Below are positions 51,607 to 63,479 of a DNA stretch of 64,000 nt, one piece after another. The notes beneath the pieces are model-generated. The model was not told where the DNA came from and did no database searches. It worked only from the letters and a program-made list of their open reading frames with translations. A program made the position numbers and the translations under genes. Numbering within the stretch: position 1 is the first letter of the stretch; each line of letters starts with the position of its first letter. Origin of the DNA: Rallus limicola (lineage: Eukaryota > Chordata > Aves > Gruiformes > Rallidae); NCBI GenBank assembly GCA_022605955.1, contig JAKCOZ010000020.1:6499001-6563000 (forward strand). Direction: 5' to 3'.

Positions 51607-52273
51607 GTCACGGATGCGCCGGGAGATGTTGGTGGAGGGTACGCAGGACAACGATACGGACCCGGAGCAGAGCAGCGGGGTGGCCGTTCCTGGGCGCCGG
51701 GCCCCCCCCAGCCCCGATTCAGATGCTGAGGACCGTAAACCCGTGTTTGGGAAGGGTGAGCATCCCTGCGCCGTAGTGCCTGTGAAGGTGAAGGAGGAGC
51801 AGGGGGAGACGGGCGGCTGGGGCCGCCGGAGGGACTCACGCAGCCCGACCGGAGCGGCCGAAGGGACCGGACCTCCCCAGGAGGAGCGGGGGGCAGCCCC
51901 CCACGCTGCTGCCCCCAGTGCCAGCAGCCTCCCACGGCGGGGAGGCCGTGCTGGTGCCACAGCTGGTGGACCCCCACCACCACCACCACCGCCACACCCT
52001 GACAGCTCCCAGTCCTCCGCGGGGTCATCCCGTTGCAGCTTGGAGGTCTCCCCAACATCACCCTCAGCAGCCTCATCACCAGGCCTCGCTGGTTCAGCCT
52101 CGCCAGGGCCGTCCTCCGCTGGGCCAGTCTCACCGGCACTACCACCGGCTCCCGGCCCCCGGCTCAGCACCAGTGTCCAGCGGCGCCATGAGAAGATGGC
52201 CAACCTCAACAACATCATCCACCGCCTGGAGCGGGCCGCCAACCGTGAGGAGGCCCTTGAGTGGGAGTTCTGA
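51607..52273 (+). CDS. CUX2: CUX2 exon 22: end of homeodomain and C-terminal tail
   Basis: This exon has 667 bases and ends with TGA at 52271-52273. It starts SRMRREMLVEGTQDND, completing the homeodomain. A variable Pro/Ser/Glu-rich region follows, with VKVKEEQGE (a SUMO-type site) and a run of eight prolines encoded by a CCA/CCG-type repeat near 51970-51995. Conserved blocks return with SSRCSLEVSPTSPSAASSPG, and near the end QRRHEKMANLNNIIHRLERA and ANREEALEWEF, which match the human C terminus. The middle is about 50 residues shorter than in human. In CUX proteins this tail carries repression activity. The acceptor is tggcag. Confidence 0.97.
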
Positions 52274-52299
52274 GCGCCCCCCCCAACCCCACCACCCTA

Positions 52300-52343
52300 A
52301 ATATATATATATACACACCCACACACATATATATATATATTTT
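52300..52343 (+). repeat. TA/CA microsatellite in the CUX2 3' UTR
   Basis: Alternating AT, AC and AT blocks begin 27 bases after the stop codon. The array is partly self-complementary (AT repeats at both ends around a CA core) and likely to vary in length. Confidence 0.85.
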
Positions 52344-52548
52344 GTTAAATGCAGCACGCACTGAGAGGTGACAGGCGCGACGGAGGGGAGCGCCCATGGA
52401 AAAGGGGGCCCCCCTCTACGAAGCCAACCCTTCCCCCCCCAGCTTTGTTTTAAACATGAAAAACTGGGAACAATTTTAGAAAAGGAAAAAAAAAACACAA
52501 AAAAACCAAGCAAACAAAAAATATTTATAGACCTCTTTTAGATATTTT

Positions 52549-52602
52549 AATAAAAGGATACTTTGGAAATTTATTAACAGCTTAAGCTGCTTTGATATTA
52601 AA
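52549..52602 (+). terminator. Proximal CUX2 polyadenylation signals
   Basis: Canonical AATAAA at 52549-52554 and ATTAAA at 52597-52602 lie about 280-330 bases after the stop codon in AT-rich sequence. They could give a short 3' UTR form. Confidence 0.4.
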
Positions 52603-54218
52603 GATAGCTATAAAATCAAGATGATGTAGCAGTTGTGTCATTAAATGTACACTGAAGTCTTGTAGTTTGCCACTGGATGAGATTAAAAAAAAACAAAGAA
52701 ACAAAGGAAAAAAAAACCCATCCCACACACCCCCAACATCCCAAAAAAAGACTTCCTGAGAAAGCCATTGAGAAGCACTATGAGACTGACCAAATTTAAG
52801 AAACTCTTGCCGAGCGGTTTCCACCTCTGTCTGTAAGACACTGCATCGCTTCTGCCCCAGCTAGAGACTGCGACATAGTCCCTGAAGACTCTAAAGTGAA
52901 AACCTTGATGCCATCGAGTATGTATTTGGTTCTGGTGGTTTATGTTTTTTGAAACCTTTTGTGACACAGAATGTCCCGTGCGGTTGTATATGTTGTAGAA
53001 ATGTCTGCAATAGCCTTCTGGAACAAGATGTAGCATGGTCCCAACGCCGTCCCTCGCGTTTCCTCCAGCCGGTAACCCGGTGGCAGCCCCAGATATGGGA
53101 TGGAGCGGCTCCTGCCAGCTCCCAAAGGAAGAGAGAAAAGAACCCAAAAAGCAAAGGAAGCAACCTGGGTCTTCCTTTTCGAGAGTGAGATGGGAAGAAG
53201 TACCCAGGTGCGATGCTTGGGGGCAGCTCTGGTTTGCCTGGGGATGGGTGTCCGTGGGGTCCTGGCTCCCTGTGTGCTGCCATCATCCATTTGGAAAGGA
53301 AGAAGAGATGGAACCTCTGAGCCCTGGGGGTGAACACCCACAAACCATGCACTGCCTGCCGTGGGGGGATGAGTCCTGCTCAGGGCTGCTCCCAGCATCA
53401 CAGCCAGCTCCTGTGGCTGAAGCACTTTTGGTTTTTTAGGGAGAGAGCCTGGGCAAGAGGAGCATCCCCTTGTTGCAGTGGCTGCTGGTGAAACTAGGAC
53501 AAGCCCCGAGGTGTCACACCAGGCTCCTGCCTGAACTGGGCAAAGCACCATAAGGCTTTGGCTTGCTGGGCTGACCCCACACCAAGGCGCAGGAGCAAGG
53601 CCGTGGCACCCATCCCAACATGCTCCTTGCCACCCCCCTGACCCATCACCGCCAGCTGGCCTCTGCTAACAAAATGCCTTTAAATGACATGGGGGTGGCC
53701 TGTGCTGGGCTGCTCTGCCCTGTCCCAGGCCTACATGCCTCCAGCCATTGCGCCCCAAGGCCACTGCCGCTGGGAGGGGCCCCCCGCCAGGCCCCAAGGC
53801 TATGCATTGACTCATTTTCCACTGTATACATTTTTATCAGAATAGAAGGTATTTTTATATTCGGGTGGTAGTTGACGAGCGATGCTAAAAGCAGCCCCAC
53901 AAAGGCACAGCTCTCCTTGCCCCAGCCAGTCCTAGCTTGCCCACGACCCCTCTTTTCCCTGCCACTGTGCTGCAGAAGGTCAAGGCGCGACCGTTGGCTG
54001 CTCTTCTCTGTCGTGTGCTAGCGGAAGCTTTAGTGGAACGGGATTCAAGGAAGCACTTAGGATAGTCTGGAACATGGCAATCCTGTTGTATTAAAGCTAG
54101 CGGGAACATACCGGTCACGTTTTTGTTAGGCTCCTGTACTGTACTTCAGAAGTTTCTATGGGATCGATGAACTTTGTTTAACAATTTTGGAAGGAACAAG
54201 TTCTGTAAAGAGCCACTA

Positions 54219-54256
54219 AATACAGAAGTTGGATACGACTCTGGCCTTGGGGTGTG
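54219..54256 (+). terminator. Probable distal CUX2 polyadenylation site
   Basis: The variant hexamer AATACA at 54219 is followed by a GT-rich element at about 54248-54265. It is downstream of the last conserved-looking 3' UTR sequence and before the convergent PHETA1 3' end. Placement is an inference. Confidence 0.4.
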
Positions 54257-55689
54257 TTTTGTCTGGAGCTTCTCCGGGATGGGAACTCCTCTCACCTATC
54301 ACTGATGGCTCCTTTGGATGGCACAGCCTTGCTTTGGATTTGCGGCAAGAGCTCTCACTGCTGTAGACATCTCCTGGTGATTGGGGTGGGACGGGAAGAG
54401 GGTGTTAAGTAAGGTTGGCTTACCTCAGCATACAAGCCTGCCCTGTGGAAGTCCTGTGCTCATCCCTGGTGGGGGTTTGCTACTGCCCCCAGGGTAACTC
54501 AGCATCCTCCACTGTGAGGTTCTTCTCCACATCGCCCGATAGCACTGCACCCCGGCACGGCTCTTCTGCAGAGCTGGCCAGCACCAGGCAAGTTTGCAGC
54601 TCCCGACATGAGGCGGGGCTGTTTGCGTTTGATGAATTAATAAATCCATATGTTGCGTATCTGTTTAAGCTTGTTTGTCGGCCTACATGTTGGGAAGGAT
54701 TTATTTTTAATGAATATCTGAACGTCTGGAGAAGCTGGGCCTGCTGCCATGGAAACCAGAATCTTCCTCTGTGGCCGACTGACGGGGCCACGTTAACCAT
54801 CTGGATGCTGTGGGCGTAGCTGTGCCCCAGCTGCCCTCAGCGGCACTGCTCCAAACTCTGAAACACAGAGTAGAATGCTGTGCCTGGCCAGGAGCAGGGC
54901 TCTTCATTTTGCTCCGTGAGTCAGTGACCCTGGCTGACTTTGTGCCTCAGTTTCCCTAAGAGGCATCCCCTCCCGACACACTGCAAAGACACTGTATTAG
55001 CAAGAAGCTGGAGACATTCGTGAAGGTGGGATGTCATGGGCAGGGGCGTGGGGTTATGTTGGCCACTTCACAAGGGCAGGGCCCCCTAAATAGCACCAAC
55101 ACCACCTCCAGCAAGGGGACAGAGATTTTGTCCCTGGCTAAGACCTCTTGGCAGAGAACTGGTGACATGCCACCAAGGGCACAGGGCCACCCACACAGTG
55201 CTGCCTGTAACCCATGGTTTGGAGGGGTGTTAGTAACACCCCATTGAGTTTGTAATGCACCAACAGCTCACCCAGGGGCACCCAGTGTCATTTCCACCAG
55301 TGAAACTGGAGGGCTGTGCACCCAGTCTCCCTTTTCTAATGCCCAAACCCCCTTATTGGTCAACTGTGCCCAGCTGTTCAAGCCATCACGGATGGCAGAA
55401 CCATGCTGTCCCTGATGTGGGACCACCCTGGTACTGCGTGCCCTGATATCTCTGGGGTGGCACCATCCCTCTCTATCCCACCCCACCTCATCCCATCCAA
55501 CCCTATCCCATCCTGCAGGCAGCCATTGGGCTCCAGGGCACTGCAAGACCTTTGTGTGGTCCATGTCCCACTTGGGCAACACAGTCCCTGCCTGGTCTCA
55601 CGAACATGGAGAGGGACTGAACCTGAGGATTGATTCCCACCCAGACCCTCCTGCCCCCAGGACTTAAAGGCACAAACTGGGCCCAGGAA
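54241..55689. other. CUX2-PHETA1 intergenic spacer
   Basis: This is about 1.45 kb between two convergent 3' ends. No exon is supported on either strand. The only visible structure is a loose ATCCCA/CCATCC pentamer-like patch at 55455-55515 and a short AT-rich patch at 54635-54720. Confidence 0.6.
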
Positions 55690-56765
55690 GGAACTACTGA
55701 AACCACTTTTATTATAGCAAAATCTTGTGTCACCTGCCCAAACCCAGGGCACCCTGCCTGTTCCCCCCAGGCTGGGTCACCCCACCTTGGTGTCAGCAGC
55801 TTGAGTGTCACTACAAACCCTTAGGGAAATAAGAGAAACACCACCACGAACACACACTGCCTTTGCTCTGGTTCGGTACATGAATCATTTGACACCCTCC
55901 GCTGCTGACACACATGTTCCCACTCGCTACCGCAAGCGATGCTTCCGCTTAGCGAGCTGGCCCCAGGGGATGATGCCCTGCCCCAAAATACCCACCCTGT
56001 GAGGTGGTACCCACTGCTCTCATGTACCTCTTAGGCCTCCTACCCCTGTGGGCTCACCAGCTGGGCTGCAAGCAGCCATCACCCCGTGTGCAACACCCAC
56101 GGCCGGGTGTCACCAGCTTCCTGGACTGCCGGGGCATGCGGTGCTGCTGCCATTAAGGAAGGGCTGCGCTCACTGATATTTTCATTTTCAAACCACATCC
56201 TGCTGGAGCAGAGGGATATGGCAGAGCTCAGACGACCTCAGCCAGTTGTTTGCACCGAGCAGGGAGGGGAAGGCAGTAGCTGGCTCCCTGGCTGTGAAAC
56301 ACCCACACAGGGGCTCAGGCTGGGGAGATCCCATCAAAATCCTCCTCTAATAGCACTGTCGGTGCATGAGACCACTGCAAGAGCATCAAGGGGCCACCTC
56401 AGACCCAGCGCAGCGGCCGAATCCCAGGAGGGAATCAGCCAGCAAGTTGTTTGTAGCTTGGTTGTGCTGGGTAGATCACCCTGCACCCACGCCCTGTACT
56501 GAAGGGGTGCACCCCTGCAAGGAGCATCCAATGCCCGCATGACATGGCCAAGAGCCTGGCAGCCCTACGCCCAGTTGCCATCAGCACCAGGCTGGTGTTA
56601 CACCATCACGGTACAAGTATTGATGTCCCTTGGTGCTGGGCCCATCAGCAGGTGTCCAACACCACCCTGGATGGGGCTGCACTCCCCAGGTGAGGAGGTG
56701 GCAACAAGGAGGGTGACCTCCTGCCTGCCACGCGTCCTGGCGAGTTCCCAGGGCTCGGCTGCTTC
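55690..56765 (-). other. PHETA1: PHETA1 3' UTR
   Basis: On the minus strand, an AATAAA hexamer sits at 55713-55708, about 1.05 kb after the PHETA1 stop. No earlier canonical signal was seen between the stop and this point, so cleavage near 55690 is likely. The 3' UTR would be about 1.08 kb in the same exon as the coding sequence. Confidence 0.6.
55708..55713 (-). terminator. PHETA1 polyadenylation signal AATAAA
   Basis: The plus strand reads TTTATT at 55708-55713, which is AATAAA on the minus strand. It is the first canonical hexamer after the PHETA1 stop codon. Confidence 0.6.
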
Positions 56766-57533
56766 TCAAGGCCGGGGGCCGCGCTGCCTCTCCAGCCAGT
56801 CCTGCTGCAGCTGGGCCACCTCCCGGCCGTACTTCTCGTGGAGCCGGTAGAAGGTGGACAGGCTCTCTGCTGCAGTGCCTGCCTCACTGCTTGATGCCCG
56901 CCTGCGTGGTGGCAGCGGTGGCGGCCGTGGGTTCCCCTCACTATCATGCCCACCGCAGCTGGAGGTGTCAAGCGGACGGTCCATTCCCGCCGTGTTATTC
57001 CACACTGCACAGCCATTCTCCTTTGGCAGGACAGCGGGGAGAGCCAGCAGCCGCTCTGGGGACTGCTCCATCCCTAAGGGCTTCGGCTTCCAGGAGCCAG
57101 GTGACCCCCGGCAGCCCCCACATCTTCCAGCTGGCCCCCAGCGCATCTCCTCCAGCTGCTTCTCCAGCTCCCGCACCACCAGCCGCATGTAGTCGAAGCT
57201 GGCTCGCGAGAGCGACTTCACCCATGACTCCATGGCAGCCTGGCTCTCCGCCGCCAGCATGTAGGTACGAGACTTGGCACCGCTGAAGCGGATGGCGAAG
57301 GCAAATTCCTCGGCCGAATCGCAGAGCTCCACGGTGCAACCCTCCAGCACGATGACACCCACCGGCTCACGGCTCTCCCTTTCCTCAAAGTAGAAGAGCA
57401 TATTGCCCTTCAGCACGAACCAGCGGCGATGGTATGCCGTATGCCGCTCACCACGCTTGTAGAGGAAGCCAGCATTGTCAGCTGGGGAGTCACAGGTGGC
57501 ATAAAAGGCCAGGCTCCGCTCGTTCAGCTTCAT
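56766..57533 (-). CDS. PHETA1: PHETA1 (FAM109A, Ses1/IPIP27A): PH domain endocytic adaptor
   Basis: A single uninterrupted frame of 255 residues, against about 249 in human. PHETA proteins sit on endosomes and the trans-Golgi, bind the inositol 5-phosphatases OCRL and INPP5B, and help receptor recycling. The protein starts [20 protein letters not shown], the family's N terminus. A PH domain runs from about residue 17 to 112 ([20 protein letters not shown], then [20 protein letters not shown], and a final helix around [15 protein letters not shown]), followed by a short coiled coil ([14 protein letters not shown]). The middle is variable, then [11 protein letters not shown] and a Pro/Arg-rich patch ([13 protein letters not shown]) are conserved. 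The C terminus has [10 protein letters not shown]228 and H232 form the F&H motif that binds the RhoGAP-like domain of OCRL. The start is supported by the conserved N terminus and by a splice acceptor 11 bases upstream. Confidence 0.97.
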   Translation of the reverse strand: MKLNERSLAFYATCDSPADNAGFLYKRGERHTAYHRRWFVLKGNMLFYFEERESREPVGVIVLEGCTVELCDSAEEFAFAIRFSGAKSRTYMLAAESQAAMESWVKSLSRASFDYMRLVVRELEKQLEEMRWGPAGRCGGCRGSPGSWKPKPLGMEQSPERLLALPAVLPKENGCAVWNNTAGMDRPLDTSSCGGHDSEGNPRPPPLPPRRRASSSEAGTAAESLSTFYRLHEKYGREVAQLQQDWLERQRGPRP

Positions 57534-57544
57534 GGCTCCTCACC
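57534..57544 (-). other. PHETA1: PHETA1 5' UTR end and splice acceptor
   Basis: On the minus strand the sequence upstream of the ATG is a pyrimidine-rich tract ending ccccacag, then GGTGAGGAGCC and ATG. This implies that the coding exon starts at 57544 and that a separate non-coding first exon lies further upstream, as in other vertebrates. Confidence 0.65.
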
Positions 57545-58289
57545 CTGTGGGGACAGAGGGTGTTGGGCTGCCCGCTGGCACGCAGAGGATGGGTGCGCCT
57601 TAATTACACGGTAATAAGCCACCAGCTTTTCGCTCCCAGAGGCATTGGCTCTGGCGCCCAGGAAATGGAGCCGGTGAATAAACAGCCCCGTGATCGCAGC
57701 TGCGATAACCCATTCCCAGCCCAAGTGCTGTGTCCAGTGGGTGCCAGCTGGATCAGCGCTCACCTGGGCTCCCTGGGGAGGGAGTTTTCCTATGGAGGAA
57801 CCCTGGAAAGGGCTTGTCTTGGTGCCCCACATCACCTGGCACAGGTGACCTTACCACCAGCGCTGTGTTTACCCTGCATCACGGCGCTCCTCCCCGCAGC
57901 ATGCAGGGAGAGGATTTATGGCCTGCACTGCAGATCCTGGCCACTGCCCTGAAGAGCTGTGGCCGTGGACTGTGTCACCGGGGCAAAGCCACCTCTCCCC
58001 TTGTCCCCTAACCACTGGTGGCCTCCCTGTGCCAGTCTTTCCTCCTACCTTGACTCTGCCTCTAGCTCCAGTATCCAGCAGCTACCAGCATCAGCGTGGC
58101 AGTGGGAGCCCCAGGTCCAGTGCTCCCGGGTCTGACAGTGTAAGGGGGCCTTGGGGGCCAGCAGCCCACTGTCTCCGCTCTGGCTGCTGGCTCTGGCCCC
58201 AAAACGCCTGCAGGTTTCACACGTCACCCCAGCCTGCGGAGCACAAGGCAGATGTGTGCCAGGATTATTATTGTCCTATTAAACCACAT
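57545..58289 (-). other. PHETA1: PHETA1 intron 1 region
   Basis: Presumed intron between the upstream non-coding exon and the coding exon. A possible minus-strand donor AAG|gtagga lies at about 58050 and would define a shorter intron, but no other exon evidence supports it. No repeats are recognised. Confidence 0.5.
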
Positions 58290-58760
58290 CGCAGGGTTCA
58301 AGACAAGATGGAGGGGGACCTGGGGGCGCCCAGCGTCGGGGAACAGCGGAGACCCCTTTCCCCCCAAGCACCAATTTGGGAGCCTCGAAGTTTTGGGGAG
58401 GTTTGGGAGCGGAGGACCCGCCCTCCCCCGACACCGGCATGCCCTGCTCCGCGTCAGCTCCCGCCCGCTCAGCCCCACTCCGCTACGCGTCCGCTTCGAC
58501 CCCGACCCCGACCCCGACCCCTCCCCTCGTCCCCGGCCCCGCTCCTGACCCCGCTACCGGTCCCGCATGGCCACCTTTGTCCTCGGTTCCCCGCCGCCTC
58601 GGCTCGGCTCGGCCCCGGCGGGCGGAGCGCTGCTCCCGTCCGGCTCCTCCTCCGTCGCCACCGCCCCTCACCGTGACTCTGGGCGGCCCGGCGGGCGGTG
58701 CGGGCCCTTGGCCCGACTGAGAAAGCACTCCGGAGCTCGTCCCCGTACTGGGGAGGGGTT
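58290..58760 (-). promoter_or_regulatory. CpG-rich region, likely PHETA1 promoter and first exon
   Basis: CG dinucleotides become dense here, with GC-box-like words and a GACCCC hexamer repeat at about 58497-58525, in contrast to the CG-poor flanks. The location just upstream of the PHETA1 acceptor fits a CpG-island promoter. A minus-strand donor-like site (ACG|gtgagg, exon end at 58672) could mark the non-coding first exon. The exact transcription start cannot be read from sequence. Confidence 0.6.
58497..58525. repeat. GACCCC hexamer repeat
   Basis: About five copies of CGACCC/GACCCC in tandem inside the PHETA1 CpG island, of the kind that gives long open frames and can expand or contract. 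Confidence 0.75.
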
Positions 58761-61039
58761 GTGTGTGTGTGTGGGGGGGTGGTCTTGGCTCAGCACAAGA
58801 CACTCCTGCAGATCAAACCTCTGGGCAGCACTTGGGAGCACAGATCTGGGGGCAGCGGGGGAGGGGGGAATACACACGTATATGGATGTATATGTGGGTG
58901 GGAAACGTGAGAGCATGGTGCTGAAAGTGGTTGTACGACGTCGGATTTTTGAGCCCAGTTTTTGGGGCAGAGGGGTGTGCCCAGGGGTGTCTGGCAGGGA
59001 AAGGGCGGATGGGGCAGATGATACAAGGCCAGTGTGGAGAGCTGGAGATGAAGGTGGCAGGGCAGAGGCTGGTCCCACATGGGTGGGATATGCTGCAAGG
59101 GATCAGGCTACAAATCCTGGTCACTGCCCTGAGTTTTGAGTGGTGTTGGTGGGAGAGGCTGGGCTAAAGTGGCTGGAAAGGGGATCTCTGCCTCCATGCA
59201 GAGGGACAGAGGGAGCTGAGGCAGGAGCCGCATGGCCTGGATGGGCATCTGGGGGAAGGTGACAGCTGGCACAAGGAGCTGGAAAGCTGTGGGGAATGAG
59301 CCCCTAGCTAGGGCACTGGAGCTGAAGGAGGTTGTGCAACCCCATGGGCAATCGTGGCCACCTCACTCCTTCCTGACTGTGGAGCTGCATGACACTCAAG
59401 ATGCTGATGCGCTCTGGGATGGGTGGTCAGCACTTGCCCCATCCAGGCCAGGGGTGAGCGGGTCCAGCAGTTCTGGGCACTGGGGCCAGGACTGGATTTC
59501 ATACTGCTGGTACCCACGTCCCAGGGCAACCATAAACCTTTGGCTGGGAGAAGCCTTCAGGCTGACTTCTGCTCCTGCTTGGCGCTCCACACTGAGAGTG
59601 TCACCAGCCCAAGCACCACCTTGGCAGCATCGCTGTCCTCACCATGTCCCTGTAAATACCAGTGTCAAGGATTTGCTCTCCTTATCACTATCCCTCTCCC
59701 CCAGTTTCTTCTTTCCCCTGCTCAGCTGCATGGCAACAGATATTTTAGCAAACAAGGTACAGCTGGTGCTCATTTGCAGGCCCCCAAATACGAAATCCTG
59801 CCACCTGTGTGACCTCTGCTGCAACTGCCATTGCTGTGGTCCTCACCACTCCTTTCTGTAGATGCCCTCATTGTGCTCCTCAGCTGCTTGGGAATTCACA
59901 ATCTTCTGCTTTTGGCTTCATTTCATGGAGTGTTTTTCCCATTCACCTGCAGACTTTTGGGCTATAGAAAGGGATTTAAACCGGTGCTAAAACCATCTGG
60001 ACTTTATCTCCCCTCCTGTATGGAGTGGGTCTGTTCAAGGTCACTGGTGGGAAGTCTCCAGTCTCTGCACTGCTTATCTCTGTCTCTTGCTGAGAGGTGC
60101 CCTTTCATACAGTGAGATTAGGAGAGGGAAGGGCCGTGGGGAGAAGCAATATCTTTATTAGACCCATCGGGGTAATTGAAAAAAGATGGTCATGCTCCTG
60201 GCTCTGCCTTCCTTTGCTGGGCCTCCAAAACCCCAGCTGCCTCTCGCAGCCCATCGCCTGTTTTAGCGGGGATTGTTGCTTCCCTGCAGCTGCTTCCCAG
60301 GGAGCTCTTTGGAAGCTGCTTTGGAGAATCACCCCAATTCCTGAAAAACCACCAGCAAAATTCCCCTGTGGGTTTGTGCTTCCTGTCAGATCACCCTTGG
60401 GATGGTCGCGTGCTGCTGCACAGGCTTCAACACTTCCCCTTCTGAGTGTTCTGATGATATTTTCCATGTTGTTCCTCCCCCCGCCACCATGTCCTCTCAG
60501 CGAGGACCCCAGAGCCTCAGTTTCCCCTTCCAGGCCTTGCTGGGAAAGATGGGAAAATGAATTCCCATGCTGAGTTTTCCCGACAACAGAGAAAAGGGAG
60601 AGGAAAAGGATCTGAAAGGAGGTGAGGGGCTGCCAAGCGCTGTTTAGGACGTGGGCTGCCCTTGGCCTCTGTTTCCTACTGCTCCCATGACTGGTGACTT
60701 AGCGGTGTGGTTACGCAGCAGCGAGTGCTGGACGGCTCAGCGAGGTGAGACAGGGAGCTCTGAGTCACCACCAGCTCGGTGGGGGCTGTTCCTGGAAATC
60801 TGGGGGTGCTGGGGAGTATACCTGGGGGAGGGGGGAGGCTTCCCTGTGCTGTGCGTGCCCCCAGCCCGCACATGGAGGAGAAGGGGTGCGGGTCTCCAGC
60901 ACAATGGTCCCTCCAAGGGCTTCCAAACGGATGCACAAGCTGTGCCCTGGGCTTCAAGGAGAACAAGTCGGACTGCCACACAACCCGGGTGTGGGGCCGG
61001 CACAACCCCTCCGCTCAGGGGTTTGGGGTGCAGGTACCC

Positions 61040-61290
61040 CTGTCCCGCTGCCCCCCACGTGAGATTCACCGTCCCACGCAGGTCACCAGCCTGGCAGCCC
61101 GGAGGTCAGGTACCGGACCCACCGGAGGGCCTCCCCACTTCCCCGACTGCCCCTCGACTCCCCCCGCCCCGCCGGAGGCTGCGTGCACTGCGGAGGCCGT
61201 CCGGGAGAGGGCAGCTGAAGCCCAGGGACGGTGCCGGGCTCGGCGGGGCTGCGAGGTTGCGGGGGTGGGGGGGGAGCCAGCCCGTGGGGC
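61040..61290. promoter_or_regulatory. CpG-rich patch, possible alternative promoter
   Basis: A 250-base island of dense CG dinucleotides 2.6 kb upstream of the putative SH2B3 exon. Its role is unknown; an alternative first exon or an enhancer is possible. Confidence 0.3.
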
Positions 61291-61386
61291 ACTCCCTCCA
61301 TCACCCTCTGAAGGAACAGGCTGAGATTTTTTGGGGGAGGCTCAGCGCAGACACCCATAGCTAAGCGCTTCCAGATGTCACACACA

Positions 61387-61404
61387 CCCCCCCCCCCCCC
61401 CCCC
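61387..61404. repeat. Poly-C run
   Basis: Eighteen consecutive C followed by AGACG, directly after a CACACA stretch. A homopolymer prone to sequencing and length error. Confidence 0.85.
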
Positions 61405-63479
61405 AGACGCTTTCCGGGCAGAGAGAGGGACACACACCCCCTCATCTCACTGTGGGGTGACATAGGTCACCCACAACCGATCACATTCCACCCAGGGAAA
61501 TACCGATGTGCCGCTTCCAAACCGCCCCACGCATCCTGAAAAACGAAGCGGGCCAGAGCACGGGAATTAAAGAGAGAAGTGGGGAGCTGAGAAGGGGGTG
61601 TGGGGCGAGGGAGGCTTTTAGAAGAGAAGAAAGCAGCAGTGGTTAAAAACTGAGCCCAGCGCAGGGCGGAAGGGAAGCGGCGTGTGTGTGTGCGTGTGCA
61701 TGTACAGGGGCATCTGCGCAGCTCTGCATAAACAAACAGCAAAAGCAGAAGTCGGTGGGAGTGAATTAGCAGTTAGGGACTGTAGAAAATCCATACAGGA
61801 AGCAAAACAAAAGAGAAATCTCAGGCTACTGGGGCTGAGGACACGCTGAGAGGGCGCTTTTGAAATAGATGGGGCTCCTAAAGTAAAGGGTGTGATAGCT
61901 GAGGGCTGGGACGGGCGCCCGCGGGAAGGAGGGCAGGCACTGGGCTCTGCTGACCTTTCGTCCCTGCTCAGAAGAAAAGCCAGAAGGTGCAATTATGCTC
62001 GAAGCAACGTCAGGAGGAATTAAGAAGCAGCTTTTAAGGTAAGATTTTTATCATGTTGGCTGCTCCCAGCCACTTCCTTGTGTGGGTTTGGGGAGGGTTG
62101 GTTGGTTCCAGAGTCACCTGGACCCCTGGAACAGGCAGTGCTCGAAAGGACTGTGGGGTTAGAGTCCTGCAGGAAAGCTCTGCTCTGGTCTGGGGGGGTC
62201 AGTGGGGCCGGATGGGGGGCAGTGGGGCTGCGTCTGCACCAGCAGCAGCCCAGGTCTGTGGTCTGGGGATGGCCAGCCCCAGGGCACAGCGCCATTGAGG
62301 GGATTCCCATTTCAGTCTTTTCCCCGTTGGAAGGGGATGGATTAGGAATGGATGGGGTGAGCGACTGGAATGTATTTTAAAGCATCGCTGGAGACCGAGC
62401 CTGCTGGTGGTGGCACAGAGATGCCCATTCACAAACAGCTCAGTGTGCCTAAGCCCGCTCTCCAAGGGCAAAATCCCGCAGCCTTCACCTTCCCAGCACC
62501 CACGAACTGAGCGCGTGGTGCCTGTAAAATCCCGGCTGCCACTTCCCTGGGTTTCCCCGGCTTGGCATTCTGGGTGAGTTCCAGCCCCTGGGGAAGGGCT
62601 CCACCGCTGTGACTCTTGCACACTTGAAATGAGCAGCATCTGCAAGAGGGCCTTGGGGGCAAGGAGAGCCCCTCCATCCTCAACGCTGCTGCTGCTCAGG
62701 GAGGACGAGGCCCTGGAGGAGCTCTTGGTACAGACGGTGACATGGGTGGGAGATGCTGAGGGACCAGATGTGACAGTACAGACCACAGACCAGCCCTTTC
62801 CTGGAAAAAGGTGCAGTGAAAGTTTTTGTCTTCCAGTTTCCCATGGCTTGCAGGGTGGGTGGCTACAGCTCGGCCATGCTGCCTCTGTTCCCCCCCGGGG
62901 ACAGGATGGCACCAGGACAATGCCTGGTCTGTGCGTGTCTCTCGTAGTCCCCAGCCCTGCTTGGGACTGGAGGAACGATGGCACCCCCTCTGTGATGGCC
63001 AAATCCCTCATCGAGACAACGGTGGGCCCCATAGCCTGACCTGCTCCCGCCTGGCGTGGGCAGCGCCCCGCGGTGCCTTTTGCAGCAAGCCAATTTCCTC
63101 GACCGAAAAGCAGAGGGTAATTATAAGAAATGGGGCTTGAGACAGTGTCTCGCCCACTGCTGCCACCACAGAGGTCCCTCGGGTCCCAGCCCGCAGAGCC
63201 GTGGGAGGACGCGGCCAGGCAGGAACAGGAAAGCGGGGTGTTTTCCTGCACACACCCCTCCCGAGCCCCCGAATGACTCCACGCTCCCTCTCCAACCCCA
63301 GGGGTAGGGCCCAGGCTAGGGCCGCGGGGGGGAAGAGCGGTGCCCCCCCCCCACCCCGAATCCACAGAGGGGGAAAAAAAAAAAAGAGTAAAAGTGCTAA
63401 AAACTTGGAAAAAATATAAAACCAACCCCCACGAGCGCAGCCGGGCTGTTTTTGCCGCTGCCTCCGCGGGCGCGGATGC

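Larger units (their letters stand above)
52274..54240 (+). other. CUX2: CUX2 3' UTR
   Basis: The untranslated region starts after the TGA. It opens with a TA/CA microsatellite (52300-52343). Poly-adenylation words occur at 52549-52554 (AATAAA), 52597-52602 (ATTAAA) and 54090-54095 (ATTAAA), with a variant AATACA at 54219-54224. The last is followed within about 30 bases by a GT-rich stretch (ggtgtgttttgtctgg), which fits a cleavage site near 54240. The final 150 bases read as conserved, AT-balanced sequence. The exact end is inferred; a shorter form ending near 52570-52620 is also possible. Confidence 0.6.
58761..63300. other. PHETA1-SH2B3 intergenic region
   Basis: About 4.5 kb with no supported exon. 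It holds a GT microsatellite next to a G run (58756-58778), a CpG-rich patch at about 61040-61290, a run of 18 C (61387-61404) and a GT/CA stretch (61680-61705). A long minus-strand frame crossing its right part is treated as chance. Confidence 0.6.

Noticed and set aside
61380..61406. Poly-C tract followed by AG as a splice acceptor for an SH2B3 exon
   Set aside because: No open frame of interest or recognisable protein follows, and homopolymer runs often precede AG by chance.
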